A stretch of 64,000 bases of DNA from Candidatus Thalassarchaeaceae archaeon (GCA_023268715.1 JALRLV010000005.1:47924-111923); one strand, 5' to 3'. Counted from the first letter of the stretch, positions 49,771 through 59,076 are shown. The notes: generated by a model not told the origin, from the sequence alone. Numbers and translations are program-made.

Positions 49771-52554
49771 ATGTGCAAACCTTCGGGTCGGTACATGTTT
49801 GGCCTATTGCGACGTTTGACTGAAGTTTCCACTGACCGGCCTAAAGCCACCCTTGCCTGTGTGTTTATCGCCATAATGGCCCTGTCATCAGGGGCGCAGC
49901 ACCTCGTGTTTGACAATAGCGAGGACGGTTTCTTTCCCGACGATCCAAGCGTCGACCTGCTCTATGAGATTGAAGACGAGTACCGTGCAACCGTGGACTT
50001 TGTTCGTTTGATCGAAACCATTGATTCCGGTGACCTGCAGGAGCAAGCCACGTGGGAGCGGTTGGCGCGTCACGAGGCAGCCCTGCTGACACAGCCCGAC
50101 CTTGTCCCAAACCACGTGCCCTTGTTTGGCACCCAAGCCAACAGCGGGCCGGCTGGCCATGCGATGCAGTGGATGGCTTTGCAGGACGAAGCCACCGCTG
50201 AAGCGTGGTTGGCCAACTTGTCTGCGGCCATCCTTGTGGTGGAGACCAGTGACGACGCAAACCTATCGGCCGCGCTTGGTGGCCTGATGGCAGCCGCAGC
50301 GGAGGTTCCGAGCGTCGAGGCGGTCACGGCAGACCGGCTCCTCAATTGGAGCGCCGCTGACCCGACTGCATGGCTTATGCGGATGGATACCGGCACGAAC
50401 CTTACCGACGAAATCGAGGGGCTCATGGAGCGCGTCTCGGCGCTTCCTGGTCTGCACCCCACCCGTGCCTCTGAGGTTGGGCCCGCCGTCGGAATGACCA
50501 GCGGTGCGCTCGGCCCAGTCTTAGGCTTGCAAGGCATCGATTTCAGAGAACTCATCCTATCGTGCCTGCCTAGCGAGGACCGAGGTATGCCATGGGAGAG
50601 CGATGGCCCAGTACTCATCACCTTGGTCATCGACGGAGAACCCACAGCCTGGGAGATGGAAACCTCCGACGAAGTTAACGCCATAATTGTAGAGCACGTC
50701 ACGGCGCTCGAGGCCGCCCTCATCGAACAAGATGGGGGCATCGTGCGAACCTTCTCCTTCGCCCAATTCACCGAAGAGGCCAACGCCAGTCTGGGTGCGG
50801 AAATCGGCATTCTGACCTCCTCAGCCTTCGTCCTGCTCTGTATCATCCTCTGGTTCAACTTCCGAAGCGTGCGTGACACGGCCTACGTGATGATACTGGC
50901 TGTGTTGGCCATCGGAGCCACCTACGGTCTTTCCGGATGGTTGCAGTTCGCGGGAGTCGAGATGACCTTCAACGCCGCCATGAATTCGATACCTGTGCTG
51001 TTGTTGGCCATCGGTGTGGATTACGGGTTACACGTCGTGGCCCGCATTCGTGAAGAATACCGGGACGGCGCTCCACCGGACGCGGAAACGGTCCGGGACC
51101 TTGACCTTGAATTGAGGCGCCGCGCGGTGCGACACGGGGCCATCATGACCTCGGTGGCCCTGGCCATCGCCATCTTCACCGACGTCATTGGCTTCCTTTC
51201 GTTCAGGCTGTCCTCGCTTGTGTTCCTCCAAGTCTTCGGAACGGTCATCGCCATCGGCCTGCTGATGATCTATCTCCTGAGCATCTCGGCTCTCCCTGCC
51301 CTTATGCTGACCCTTCCACCCAAACGTATGGCGCTCGAAAAAGCGGTCAAAACCGAGCCTGGCCGCTGGTCAAAGGCGCTGGCTCGCTTGTCCGACGACC
51401 CGCTGAAGGTGGCGGGCATCGCCGTCCTGCTGCTCTTGCCCATGGGAATCGGTTTCATGCAGCTCGAGGTCGCGTTCGACGAACGGGAGCAACTCAACCC
51501 TGAGGTCCCCGTCGTCGCTGATTTTATCCTGCTATCGGACGAGTTTGCGCAGAGCACTGCCCCAATCTACGTTGTCGTTGAAGGTACGGTGTTCAGCGAT
51601 GAAGGCAGGGCTGCTTGGAACGCCGCCTTAGCCGTGGTAGAAGCCACGGAAGGCACGTCATCAATTTCGGGCCTTTGGTTAACCTTGGACGCACAGCGTG
51701 CTCAAGACCCTAATCTCGATGCATTGCTCAACGATGTGGACGCTGACCGTGAGGGTGCCTGGCAAGCTCTGTCCACGTGGGCCCTGACGAATTCGACCGG
51801 CCGAAAGGTCACCGCAGCCACACTCGCGGCCGATGGCCTGCAGACGGTCATCTCTTTCCAAGCCGAAACGGCGGCCTGGGACGAGGTCGTCGCCTTCGCC
51901 GAGAACACCGCTGAGGCTCTGAACGAAGCCGAGGAAGGTCTCGAAGGGCAACAGGAATTGGCGTTGGCAGGTCGTAGTCTTGTGAATGCCCAAACCACGG
52001 CCGACGTGGCCTCGGCATCCATCCTCTCCACCGGAATTGTCGCTGGCGTCATTCTCGTGATGCTCATCGGCATCCACACCACCCGCCAGCGGAATTTCAT
52101 GCGCGGCCTTTCACGCGGAGTGGTATCCTGGGTCCCGCTGATGATGGTCGTCGCTTGGGTGTACGGCATCATGGGCTTCACAGGTTACGACATCAACCCG
52201 CAAACGGTCACCATCGGCGCCTTGGCGCTTGGCCTCGGCGTGGACTACGCGGTGCACATCTCCATCCGCATGGAGGAGGAAGCTGAACATGATCCCTTCG
52301 CCACGGAACAAATTTGGGTGGAACGCTCCATCTCCACGACTGGCCGGGCGATGTTTGGTGCCGCCCTTACCACTGCTGGTGGATTCAGCGTGCTCAACCT
52401 CTCGAGTCTGTTGCCACTCCGCTTGTTCGGCCAGGCCTTCGTGGTCGCCATCACACTCGCCTTGCTCGCAAGTCTGGTCATTCTGCCCGCCTTTTACCGC
52501 CGCTTCCTGCATGTGGAGGCGGCGAAGGCTAAGGCAAAGCTCAGTGAAACCTAA
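49771..52554 (+). CDS. MMPL/RND-superfamily membrane transporter, GC-rich (likely acquired)
   Basis: A 927-residue, about 12-helix RND-type membrane protein with two similar halves. Each half has an extracellular domain followed by helix clusters with RND/SSD features, for example MNSIPVLLLAIGVDYGLHVV and TIGALALGLGVDYAVHISIR, which carry the conserved GVDY. It resembles MMPL/HpnN-type exporters of lipids or hydrophobic molecules. Its base composition is visibly richer in G+C than every neighbour, with codons such as GCC, CTG and GGC dominating, and it lies between pcc1 and a second pcc1 3' fragment. This points to acquisition. MFGLLRRL at 49795 is an alternative start. Confidence 0.85.
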   Translation: MCKPSGRYMFGLLRRLTEVSTDRPKATLACVFIAIMALSSGAQHLVFDNSEDGFFPDDPSVDLLYEIEDEYRATVDFVRLIETIDSGDLQEQATWERLARHEAALLTQPDLVPNHVPLFGTQANSGPAGHAMQWMALQDEATAEAWLANLSAAILVVETSDDANLSAALGGLMAAAAEVPSVEAVTADRLLNWSAADPTAWLMRMDTGTNLTDEIEGLMERVSALPGLHPTRASEVGPAVGMTSGALGPVLGLQGIDFRELILSCLPSEDRGMPWESDGPVLITLVIDGEPTAWEMETSDEVNAIIVEHVTALEAALIEQDGGIVRTFSFAQFTEEANASLGAEIGILTSSAFVLLCIILWFNFRSVRDTAYVMILAVLAIGATYGLSGWLQFAGVEMTFNAAMNSIPVLLLAIGVDYGLHVVARIREEYRDGAPPDAETVRDLDLELRRRAVRHGAIMTSVALAIAIFTDVIGFLSFRLSSLVFLQVFGTVIAIGLLMIYLLSISALPALMLTLPPKRMALEKAVKTEPGRWSKALARLSDDPLKVAGIAVLLLLPMGIGFMQLEVAFDEREQLNPEVPVVADFILLSDEFAQSTAPIYVVVEGTVFSDEGRAAWNAALAVVEATEGTSSISGLWLTLDAQRAQDPNLDALLNDVDADREGAWQALSTWALTNSTGRKVTAATLAADGLQTVISFQAETAAWDEVVAFAENTAEALNEAEEGLEGQQELALAGRSLVNAQTTADVASASILSTGIVAGVILVMLIGIHTTRQRNFMRGLSRGVVSWVPLMMVVAWVYGIMGFTGYDINPQTVTIGALALGLGVDYAVHISIRMEEEAEHDPFATEQIWVERSISTTGRAMFGAALTTAGGFSVLNLSSLLPLRLFGQAFVVAITLALLASLVILPAFYRRFLHVEAAKAKAKLSET

Positions 52555-52558
52555 GGGA

Positions 52559-52771
52559 CCCGAGAGAACCTTCGCCAAAGCCGAAGCCTCACTCTTTGCT
52601 ATTGAAGGTCAGGATTTCGCCGATATCGAACTAGTCACAGATTGTGACGGTGGACAAGCGGGACTTCGTATTCTTGTGAAGGGTGAGGACTTAACACAAG
52701 TTAGAGGAATGGTGGATTCATTGTTGGCTTTACTCGCTTCTGCTGAGGCAGAATACAATTCCAACAATTGA
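52559..52771 (+). pseudogene. pcc1: Truncated 3' copy of pcc1
   Basis: Starting just after the transporter stop, an open frame encodes KAEASLFAIEGQDFADIELV and ends LLALLASAEAEYNSNN, a diverged copy of the last two thirds of pcc1. It lacks the first strand and has no start codon of its own. Differences from copy 1 include NGDDLREVRKQ becoming KGEDLTQVRGM. It overlaps the nadC start (TTGA), so this 3' end looks like the original neighbour of nadC, separated from the intact gene by the inserted transporter. Confidence 0.75.
52711..52755 (+). repeat. 45-base direct repeat, right copy (inside pcc1 fragment)
   Basis: Identical to 49596-49640. It lies 3115 bases to the right of the left copy in the same orientation, at the end of the truncated pcc1 fragment. 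Confidence 0.8.
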
Positions 52772-53727
52772 AGGTGGAGCAACTACCCCATCCTGCCGTG
52801 AACAGCCTCCCTCATGACCGTTCGTGGCTTCTTGCTAATGCTGAGCCGACGGCGCTATTCCAAGATTCGATGGATAGATGGATAAACGCCATGGTTGCTG
52901 ACGAACATGGCGGAGGAGAAAGTTCTGAGAAGAAATTAGTTGGCGAAATTAGAGCCAAAGAAAATGGAATTATCGCGGGCATAAGTGTAGTTGATAGGCT
53001 CGTAGTAAATCATTTTCCAGATTGTACAGTAATCTGGAATGTTACTGAAGGAGAGGTTGTAAAATTAGGCACAAAGGTGGTCAATCTTTCCGGACCTGCT
53101 GTTCAAGTTCTACGATGCGAACGAATCATGCTCAACATACTAGGTCGAATGTCTGGTATCGCAACAAATACTGCTTCTTGGGTTTCTCAAGCAGGAAACA
53201 TGGCGGTTGCTTGTACCAGAAAGACCGATTGGGGGCTTCTTGACAAATGGGCCGTACATGTCGGCGGTGGATTGACTCACAGATTGTCTCGTGCTGATGC
53301 ATTGATGATCAAAGAAAACGACTTGGTAGCCTTGGCTCCGGGAATCGATGAAGAAGATGTTGCAGTGGCAACTGCTGTATCGTTAATTGACATGGATTCC
53401 GACGCAGAATTTACAGTAATTGAAGTCAGAGATTTAAGCCAAGCAGTGGCCGCAGTAAAGGCATGGGATTCACTACAGATAGAGCGTAGCGGCTGTGAAA
53501 AAATAGTCTTACTGCTAGACAATATTGGTCCGAAAGGTTGTGCTGAAGTTCACAATATTCTGATGCAAGAAAACCTACGTGCATGGTGTATATTGGAAGG
53601 CTCTGGTGGGGTAATTTTTGAAGACCTACAACACTGGGTTGATTCAGGAGTTGACCTTGTCTCAACTAGTGCTCTAAATCGAGGAGTTTCTCCGCTCGAT
53701 CTATCGATGAAAGTTGGTGGTGATTGA
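52768..53727 (+). CDS. nadC: Nicotinate-nucleotide pyrophosphorylase (quinolinate phosphoribosyltransferase)
   Basis: Converts quinolinate and PRPP to nicotinate mononucleotide in NAD synthesis. The 319-residue product has the NadC marks ERIMLNILGRMSGIATNTAS, VACTRKTDWGLLDKWAVHVG, GGGLTHRLSRADALMIKEND and a C-terminal barrel end VDLVSTSALNRGVSPLDLS. It starts at TTG 52768, overlapping the pcc1-fragment stop; a GTG at 52774 is an alternative. It is followed directly by phosphopantothenate synthetase. ModD-like paralogues share these motifs. Confidence 0.88.
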   Translation: MKVEQLPHPAVNSLPHDRSWLLANAEPTALFQDSMDRWINAMVADEHGGGESSEKKLVGEIRAKENGIIAGISVVDRLVVNHFPDCTVIWNVTEGEVVKLGTKVVNLSGPAVQVLRCERIMLNILGRMSGIATNTASWVSQAGNMAVACTRKTDWGLLDKWAVHVGGGLTHRLSRADALMIKENDLVALAPGIDEEDVAVATAVSLIDMDSDAEFTVIEVRDLSQAVAAVKAWDSLQIERSGCEKIVLLLDNIGPKGCAEVHNILMQENLRAWCILEGSGGVIFEDLQHWVDSGVDLVSTSALNRGVSPLDLSMKVGGD

Positions 53728-54519
53728 ATGGCTGATATCCCAGACTCACATCCAAGGAAGGCATCATTACTTGCTAGAGCTAAACTCACCGAGGCTGCCG
53801 CTGAGGGTTTACTGGCAGAATCTGCATTGATTGCTCATGGAAGAGGAGAGGCTTTTGATTACCTACTAGGAGAGAAAACAAGTGAGTCTGCCTCACTGGC
53901 AATTCGTGAAACAGCGGCACGGCTTATCAAAGCCGAGAGAGCAGTCATTTCGCTAAATGGAAACACCACTGTACTGGCGGGAGAACAAGCAATTCGCGCA
54001 GCAGCAATTATTGGATGTCCAGTTGAAGTGAACATTTACTATCGAACTCCAGAAAGGATGGAAAAATTGACCTCGACTCTCAAAGAAATTCGAAATAAGG
54101 TCTCGCAAATGTCCCCTCCAGCTGGCTGGAATGGCGTTCAGTGGCACGATTCTGTAAATTCTATTGAGCTTCTTGGTGCAGATGCTGATGGTCGAATTGA
54201 GGGGCTCGAAGGACCTAGGGCTATCTGCAGTTCTCGTGGTATCGAGGTAGCTGATGCTGTACTCGTGCCTTTGGAAGATGGTGATCGATGCGAGGCTTTG
54301 GTAGCACTAGGAAAGCAAGTATATGTCATCGATTTAAATCCGCTCTCAAGAACTGCTAGAATGGCTCATGTTACAATTGTCGATGAGGTAAGTCGGGCCA
54401 TGACAGAACTCTGTTCTGCCTTAGTTGAAGAGCCTGAAATCTCGCATTGGGATAACGGCCAAGCCCTGCGAGATGCGCTTGCAATAATGGCTCAAGCATC
54501 AAATCAAATACCGAGTTAA
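53728..54519 (+). CDS. 4-phosphopantoate-beta-alanine ligase (phosphopantothenate synthetase)
   Basis: Joins 4-phosphopantoate and beta-alanine with ATP, the archaeal alternative to PanC. The 263-residue product has the DUF137 signatures DIPDSHPRKASLLARAKLTE, ALIAHGRGEAFDYLLGEKT, LIKAERAVISLNGNTTVLAG and VEVNIYYRTPERMEKL. Its substrate is made by the pantoate kinase encoded at about 2.9 kb. The ATG directly follows the nadC stop, so the two cofactor genes are co-transcribed and coupled. Confidence 0.93.
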   Translation: MADIPDSHPRKASLLARAKLTEAAAEGLLAESALIAHGRGEAFDYLLGEKTSESASLAIRETAARLIKAERAVISLNGNTTVLAGEQAIRAAAIIGCPVEVNIYYRTPERMEKLTSTLKEIRNKVSQMSPPAGWNGVQWHDSVNSIELLGADADGRIEGLEGPRAICSSRGIEVADAVLVPLEDGDRCEALVALGKQVYVIDLNPLSRTARMAHVTIVDEVSRAMTELCSALVEEPEISHWDNGQALRDALAIMAQASNQIPS

Positions 54520-54531
54520 CTTCGGGATTTC

Positions 54532-54921
54532 ATGGGTAAGAAATATTTCTTCAAATTTGTATCCGAACCTAAAAACGACTTGCTCAGGTCAATTGTAGGC
54601 TTAGCATGCGTCGGCCAGGCCGTCTCTGACGGCCATGAGGTCAGTGTTTTCTTTGCAGGGGCAGGAACGAGATTATTGGATAGGGAGTTTATCGAAGAAC
54701 TCAATCAAGAGATGGGGCCTGATTCAAAATTCATAACTCAATTGATGCAGAATATCATTGCCAATGCGGTGCTTTATTGCTCATTTGCATCAGTTAAGTC
54801 AACACTCGGCTACAGCGAAGGAGACGGTGCTCTAATCGTCCCCGATGACCAAATCGAGTGGAGCGGCCCGCCGGGAGTGATCAAGCTGAGCGCGGATTCA
54901 GAAGTTCAGTTGGTCTACTGA
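54532..54921 (+). CDS. DsrE-family protein
   Basis: A 129-residue single-domain alpha/beta protein of the DsrE/DsrF type: FFKFVSEPKNDLLRSIVGLA, AVSDGHEVSVFFAGAGTRLL and a C-terminal sheet. Some relatives transfer sulfur via a conserved cysteine. Here candidate cysteines are the one in GLACVGQ and the one in AVLYCSFA. The exact role is unknown. It follows phosphopantothenate synthetase by 12 bases, so it is probably the end of the nadC transcript, and converges with the dehydrogenase gene. Confidence 0.7.
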   Translation: MGKKYFFKFVSEPKNDLLRSIVGLACVGQAVSDGHEVSVFFAGAGTRLLDREFIEELNQEMGPDSKFITQLMQNIIANAVLYCSFASVKSTLGYSEGDGALIVPDDQIEWSGPPGVIKLSADSEVQLVY

Positions 54922-56099
54922 AATTCATGTTCTAGCATTGCTGTACATCTGTCTGCAATGGCTTGACCCACTTCTGAGGTACTGGCATCCCCGCCAAGGT
55001 CGTAGGTGACGACTCCGCCTTCCTCGAAATGTTGCTGAATGGCTTGTTGGAGGATGTCGGCACACTTATCCAAGTCATCGTCATTCTTTCTGTATGCTAA
55101 AGCCTCAAACATCATCTGAACCGATTGAAGAGTAGCGATTGGATTTACTACATTCTTTCCAGTGTATTTTGGTGCTGAGCCGTGTACTGGCTCAAACATC
55201 ATGTGCTTAGGACCTAGGTTTGCACTAGCAGCCATTCCAAGTCCTCCTTGCAGGACACTTGCTAGGTCTGTGGCGATATCGCCAAACATGTTTGGAAGTA
55301 CTACGACATCCAAATCCTCTGGATCCCTCATTAGCCACATTGTGAATGCATCAATGTATGCTGCATGGGTTTCAATATCCGGATTTTGTTCTGAAATTTC
55401 ATTGAATATTCCTCTGAATAATCTACATCCACGTGTTACGTTGGACTTGTCAACGCAAGTTACTGATTGGGGAACTCCCATTTTTCTATGGCGATGTCGG
55501 GCTAAATCGAATGCGAAGTTGATGACTCTCTCACTTCCTTTTCGGGAAATTGGTCTTGGGTCCCATTCTACTTCTCCCTCAAGTCCAGGGAATTCTTCGA
55601 TTACAATTGGCTCATCCTTCTCTCCCTTGGCCTTCTGTTCCATTCTACGTAGAAGAGAGTGGTAGAGCCCTTCGGTATTCTCTCGAATCATAACCATGTC
55701 TACCATATCTGGTTGCCAGACCTGTTGATGGACTCCGTGTACCTTGTGTTTTACACCCGGGTAGAGTTTGATTGGACGAACATTAGCGTAAAGCTTGAGT
55801 CCACTCCTAAGTCCAAGAATAACTTGGCCACCCGCCATATCGCCATTTGGAAGTCTGGCGTCTGGCCAGCCGATGGCACCAAGAAGAATCGCGTCCGAAT
55901 TGTCCCTACAGTGTTCGAATGAACCTACTGGCCACTCCTCACCAGTTTCGAGATAATACTGGCCTCCGCACGGAATTTCGGTGATTTCAAATGAAACTGG
56001 GCTATTTTCCTCAAAGACTTCGATTACCCTCAGCGCCTCGGCGATGACTTCTGGTCCGGTTCCGTCGCCGGCCAATACGGTTAGACGGTAGGCTGACAT
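54915..56099 (-). CDS. leuB: Isopropylmalate/isocitrate dehydrogenase-family enzyme
   Basis: A metal- and NAD(P)-dependent decarboxylating dehydrogenase, about 394 residues from the ATG at 56099. Signatures: RLTVLAGDGTGPEVIAEALR, MVMIRENTEGLYHSLLRR, the metal-binding VVVLPNMFGDIATDLASVLQ and FEPVHGSAPKYTGKNVVNP. IPMDH is my first choice from GxGxGPE and length; isocitrate, homoisocitrate and tartrate enzymes share these motifs, and no leucine-pathway genes lie nearby to decide. An ATG at 56123 is an alternative. It overlaps the DsrE stop by seven bases. Confidence 0.8.
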   Translation of the reverse strand: MSAYRLTVLAGDGTGPEVIAEALRVIEVFEENSPVSFEITEIPCGGQYYLETGEEWPVGSFEHCRDNSDAILLGAIGWPDARLPNGDMAGGQVILGLRSGLKLYANVRPIKLYPGVKHKVHGVHQQVWQPDMVDMVMIRENTEGLYHSLLRRMEQKAKGEKDEPIVIEEFPGLEGEVEWDPRPISRKGSERVINFAFDLARHRHRKMGVPQSVTCVDKSNVTRGCRLFRGIFNEISEQNPDIETHAAYIDAFTMWLMRDPEDLDVVVLPNMFGDIATDLASVLQGGLGMAASANLGPKHMMFEPVHGSAPKYTGKNVVNPIATLQSVQMMFEALAYRKNDDDLDKCADILQQAIQQHFEEGGVVTYDLGGDASTSEVGQAIADRCTAMLEHEFQ

Positions 56100-56220
56100 C
56101 CGGTCCCGGCAGTTGCTCATCATTCATCAATACAACCCATCTATTCCTTCTGCCAAACTATGCATCCACGAGGCCTTTGTAGGCGATATTTGATAGACGG
56201 TCACCGCGAACATAGGTGAC

Positions 56221-56832
56221 ATGGACCGCAGCGGAGAGGAGGGCAGCGAATCATCTCGGATTGATGTGAACACATTACCAGATTCGTTAGTTCGTCTATG
56301 GGATACCATGCTGAGAATAGATCCAAACTGGGATTTGGCAGCATGGTTGGAAGAACGTGCTGATGATGAATTAGAATTGGTCGAGGCTCATTTAGGTCGA
56401 GAGCGATTGAGGCTCGAACAGCGGCTTCACCGAATCGAGACTTTGGTAAAGAAGTTGAAGCGACAACGAGAAGTTGCTGGGCCTGATTCGTTGGGCGACC
56501 CTCATCAGAAAAATCTCTTCGATATATTCGACAAATCAGTAAATTCTCAAAGATCAGAGGCTATACCTGAAGAGAACAACGAACCCTTGGTTTCTGGTGG
56601 AATTATGGGAGTTGACGATGACCCGTTACTAGCAATTGTTGCAGAACATATACTTGGAACAATTGAAGTTGCTTCTTTGGAGGATTCTAGCCCTGTGCAT
56701 TTCGAGGATATTATTGACGGATTACAGCCCATGGGGATTTCGGTCGACGAAGTCGATGAAGCAATCGCTTATTTGCTACAACATCGCCAAATTATTGAAA
56801 TTGAGCAGGATTTTTTCGGATTTAACCCGTGA
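56221..56832 (+). CDS. Coiled-coil / winged-helix protein preceding a DNA methylase
   Basis: A 203-residue protein of unrecognised family. It has a helical region and a coiled coil (ELVEAHLGRERLRLEQRLHR, IETLVKKLKRQREVAG; about residues 50-90), a polar linker with QKNLFDIFDK (a sequence faintly like a PCNA-binding box) and a C-terminal domain PVHFEDIIDGLQPMGISVDE, VDEAIAYLLQHRQIIEIEQD that looks like a winged helix. Its start follows a short leader. The methylase frame begins within or just after its 3' end, so the two are likely coupled. Confidence 0.6.
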   Translation: MDRSGEEGSESSRIDVNTLPDSLVRLWDTMLRIDPNWDLAAWLEERADDELELVEAHLGRERLRLEQRLHRIETLVKKLKRQREVAGPDSLGDPHQKNLFDIFDKSVNSQRSEAIPEENNEPLVSGGIMGVDDDPLLAIVAEHILGTIEVASLEDSSPVHFEDIIDGLQPMGISVDEVDEAIAYLLQHRQIIEIEQDFFGFNP

Positions 56833-56851
56833 AAAACCACCTCAAGCGAGG

Positions 56852-58882
56852 TTGATTGCAACCGTTCCATTCAAAGTAGAGACCCATGTGGGATGGCGCG
56901 TCGGTGCCATGGTTAGCGACGCTTCAGGATGGTATGCGCGACTGGATAGGTCGTGCGAGAATAGAATTGAACAGCTTGAATGTTGGTTAGATGCTTGGGA
57001 AGAATCTATTCGGCATAATATTCCAATTGCTGCAACAATGCCTAGTGACTGGCCTACTTTACCCGCTGGCCTACTATCTAATCCAGGTGCTGTTCTCGAC
57101 CATATGCTGGCTCGCTACGATGCTGAAATTGATGGTCGATCTCCGCGCGGAGCATATGCTACACCTGCAAGATTTGCGGATGCTATGCTAGCCGATGAGT
57201 TGGGTGAGCGCGGTGCAGATAGTGACCAACCGGTGCCTACTGGAATCTCACTTGCGGCTTTACCCCCTGGCTTCCGTGCTTTCGCGGCACAGATGAACGA
57301 AGCCAATTCGAAAGATGATGGAGACGAGGTTGATGAAGCGGTTACAGCAGGAAGGAAGACCGCTTCTGGAATTCCACTTCCATTTGCAGACCCTGCAGTT
57401 GGAGCTGGATTATTCCCAGAGCGTCTCCTGAAGGTTCACTCAGAAAGAATCGATGGTTTACCCGCAGCGACCAAGAAGGAGGATACGATTCGCCTACTTT
57501 CAAAATTACAACTCTTGGATATTTCAGATATTGCAGTCCGCTGTACTCGCAGAAGACTGCTCTTAGTCCTTGCAAAATCCGAACTAGTAGAATTGGACGG
57601 AGACGGTGATGAGTCTCGAATTGGTAGAAAACAGGCAGAAGAATTGCTCGAGACTAGCGTGCAAGAAGGAGATGCACTACGAGGATCCTGGCCTTGGGAT
57701 GAGAATCCTCGACTACTGATTTGCAACCCTCCATGGCTTCGAATCAAAGATCGATTTCGAGGTCACCCTGATGGAAGCCACCTGCGCAAGGAGTTATCTC
57801 GTGAATTGCGCAGTATTACAGAACCGGATGGTAGACTCAGATTTAGTACGCTTCTTGGAAATGTAAACCTGTATCGGTTATTCCTTGAACGCTCCCTACA
57901 ACTCGTCGAAGATGGCGGTCGCGTTCGCATGATTGTTCCAGACTCACTACTACGGGAGAAGAGTAGTATACCACTTCGTCGATTAATGGTCGAAAGAAAT
58001 AATTGGGATTCTGCTTGGTCATTCCCCGAGAGTCAAAGGGTATTCCCCGGTGTGTCGCAAGGCGTTTTGGTCATCGCAATTTCAGTTGGTGGTGAGACTA
58101 CAAAACTAACCAGTTGGGGCCCTCTTGAGTCGACTGATGTCCTTCCGTCAGCAGGACTCGACCCAAAATCACCAAAACTGGAATTAGAGCGCCCAACATG
58201 GGCTACTTGGACGGATACAAATTGGGCCGTACCTAGAATGCCTCGCAAAGAACATGAGCGACGTAAGGTGCTGAATGCGATTTCACATTTGGCTGATTTG
58301 CCTCGACTTTCTGAGGACCATAATTGGCTGAACCCAAGTGGCGACCCTATTCGCGTACGTGTAGGTGAAATAGACCAAACCACTTGGTCAGAAGATATTC
58401 GTGATTGGAAACCAAGATCCCGTGGAACTCCGTTCGTTAGAGGAATTCACTTCAGTCTAGAGAATGGTAAGGTATCGATTAATCATCCAGGATACACATC
58501 ATCGATTCCAGTAGAGGCATTGGAGCGTTCTCAGGCAATGTGGAAAGGCCCAATAGATGCACGAGGCATTAGTCGCATCGCCTGCCAAGCAATTGTCAAT
58601 GCACAGCAAGATAGGAGGCTTCGATGGGTAGTTGTTCCACCAGACTGTGTCCTTGGGAACTCAGTAAACTTCCTCGAACTGCCAGAGGCTGTACAAGATA
58701 GTCTAGCAGAAGAGTACGGAACTCTAGAGGAAGGTTTGTTGTGGTTGGCAGAGCATCTGAATTCAGATACTCTCGATCTTTGGTCAAGAGCTTGGGCGGC
58801 CAATAACAACGTCAATAATTATGAAATTGAGAATTTACCATTCCCGCCACCGGTTAGCGTCACCCAGGTTGAAGCTCGTTAG
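56852..58882 (+). CDS. Solitary Eco57I-like N6-adenine DNA methyltransferase
   Basis: A DNA N6-adenine methylase of about 676 residues. Motif I is FADPAVGAGLFPERLLK (SAM binding), motif IV is LLICNPPWLRIKDRF (NPPW catalytic), preceded by a segment ARRLLLVLAKSEL-like. The C-terminal end has NNNVNNYEIENLPFPPPVS, as in the recognition part of Eco57I/type IIG enzymes. No nuclease motif (PD-ExK) is visible at the N-terminus, so it may be a lone methylase. The start is uncertain: TTG at 56852, GTG 56888 and ATG 56909 are in frame. It follows the winged-helix protein. Confidence 0.7.
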   Translation: MIATVPFKVETHVGWRVGAMVSDASGWYARLDRSCENRIEQLECWLDAWEESIRHNIPIAATMPSDWPTLPAGLLSNPGAVLDHMLARYDAEIDGRSPRGAYATPARFADAMLADELGERGADSDQPVPTGISLAALPPGFRAFAAQMNEANSKDDGDEVDEAVTAGRKTASGIPLPFADPAVGAGLFPERLLKVHSERIDGLPAATKKEDTIRLLSKLQLLDISDIAVRCTRRRLLLVLAKSELVELDGDGDESRIGRKQAEELLETSVQEGDALRGSWPWDENPRLLICNPPWLRIKDRFRGHPDGSHLRKELSRELRSITEPDGRLRFSTLLGNVNLYRLFLERSLQLVEDGGRVRMIVPDSLLREKSSIPLRRLMVERNNWDSAWSFPESQRVFPGVSQGVLVIAISVGGETTKLTSWGPLESTDVLPSAGLDPKSPKLELERPTWATWTDTNWAVPRMPRKEHERRKVLNAISHLADLPRLSEDHNWLNPSGDPIRVRVGEIDQTTWSEDIRDWKPRSRGTPFVRGIHFSLENGKVSINHPGYTSSIPVEALERSQAMWKGPIDARGISRIACQAIVNAQQDRRLRWVVVPPDCVLGNSVNFLELPEAVQDSLAEEYGTLEEGLLWLAEHLNSDTLDLWSRAWAANNNVNNYEIENLPFPPPVSVTQVEAR

Positions 58883-59076
58883 ACGCTTGATTGGTCTTGT
58901 CGCGTTGTCTAATTTTCGATTTGTGTCCCTTTAGCGGAAAGATTACCGCTTGAGTCCGGAAATTAATTTCCGTTCCACGGAGCGATTGAAGCGATTTGAC
59001 CAAATTGGTTATTACGGCCACATTACGTACGCAGGGTCGTTCCGTCGCGTTCAGCACAAGGGTCAGAGGCAAGAAT

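Noticed and set aside
50070..50879. 269-residue frame on the minus strand inside the transporter gene
   Set aside because: It is a shadow of the GC-rich coding sequence; the plus-strand protein has clear RND features and the minus frame has an improbable Ser/Arg-rich composition.
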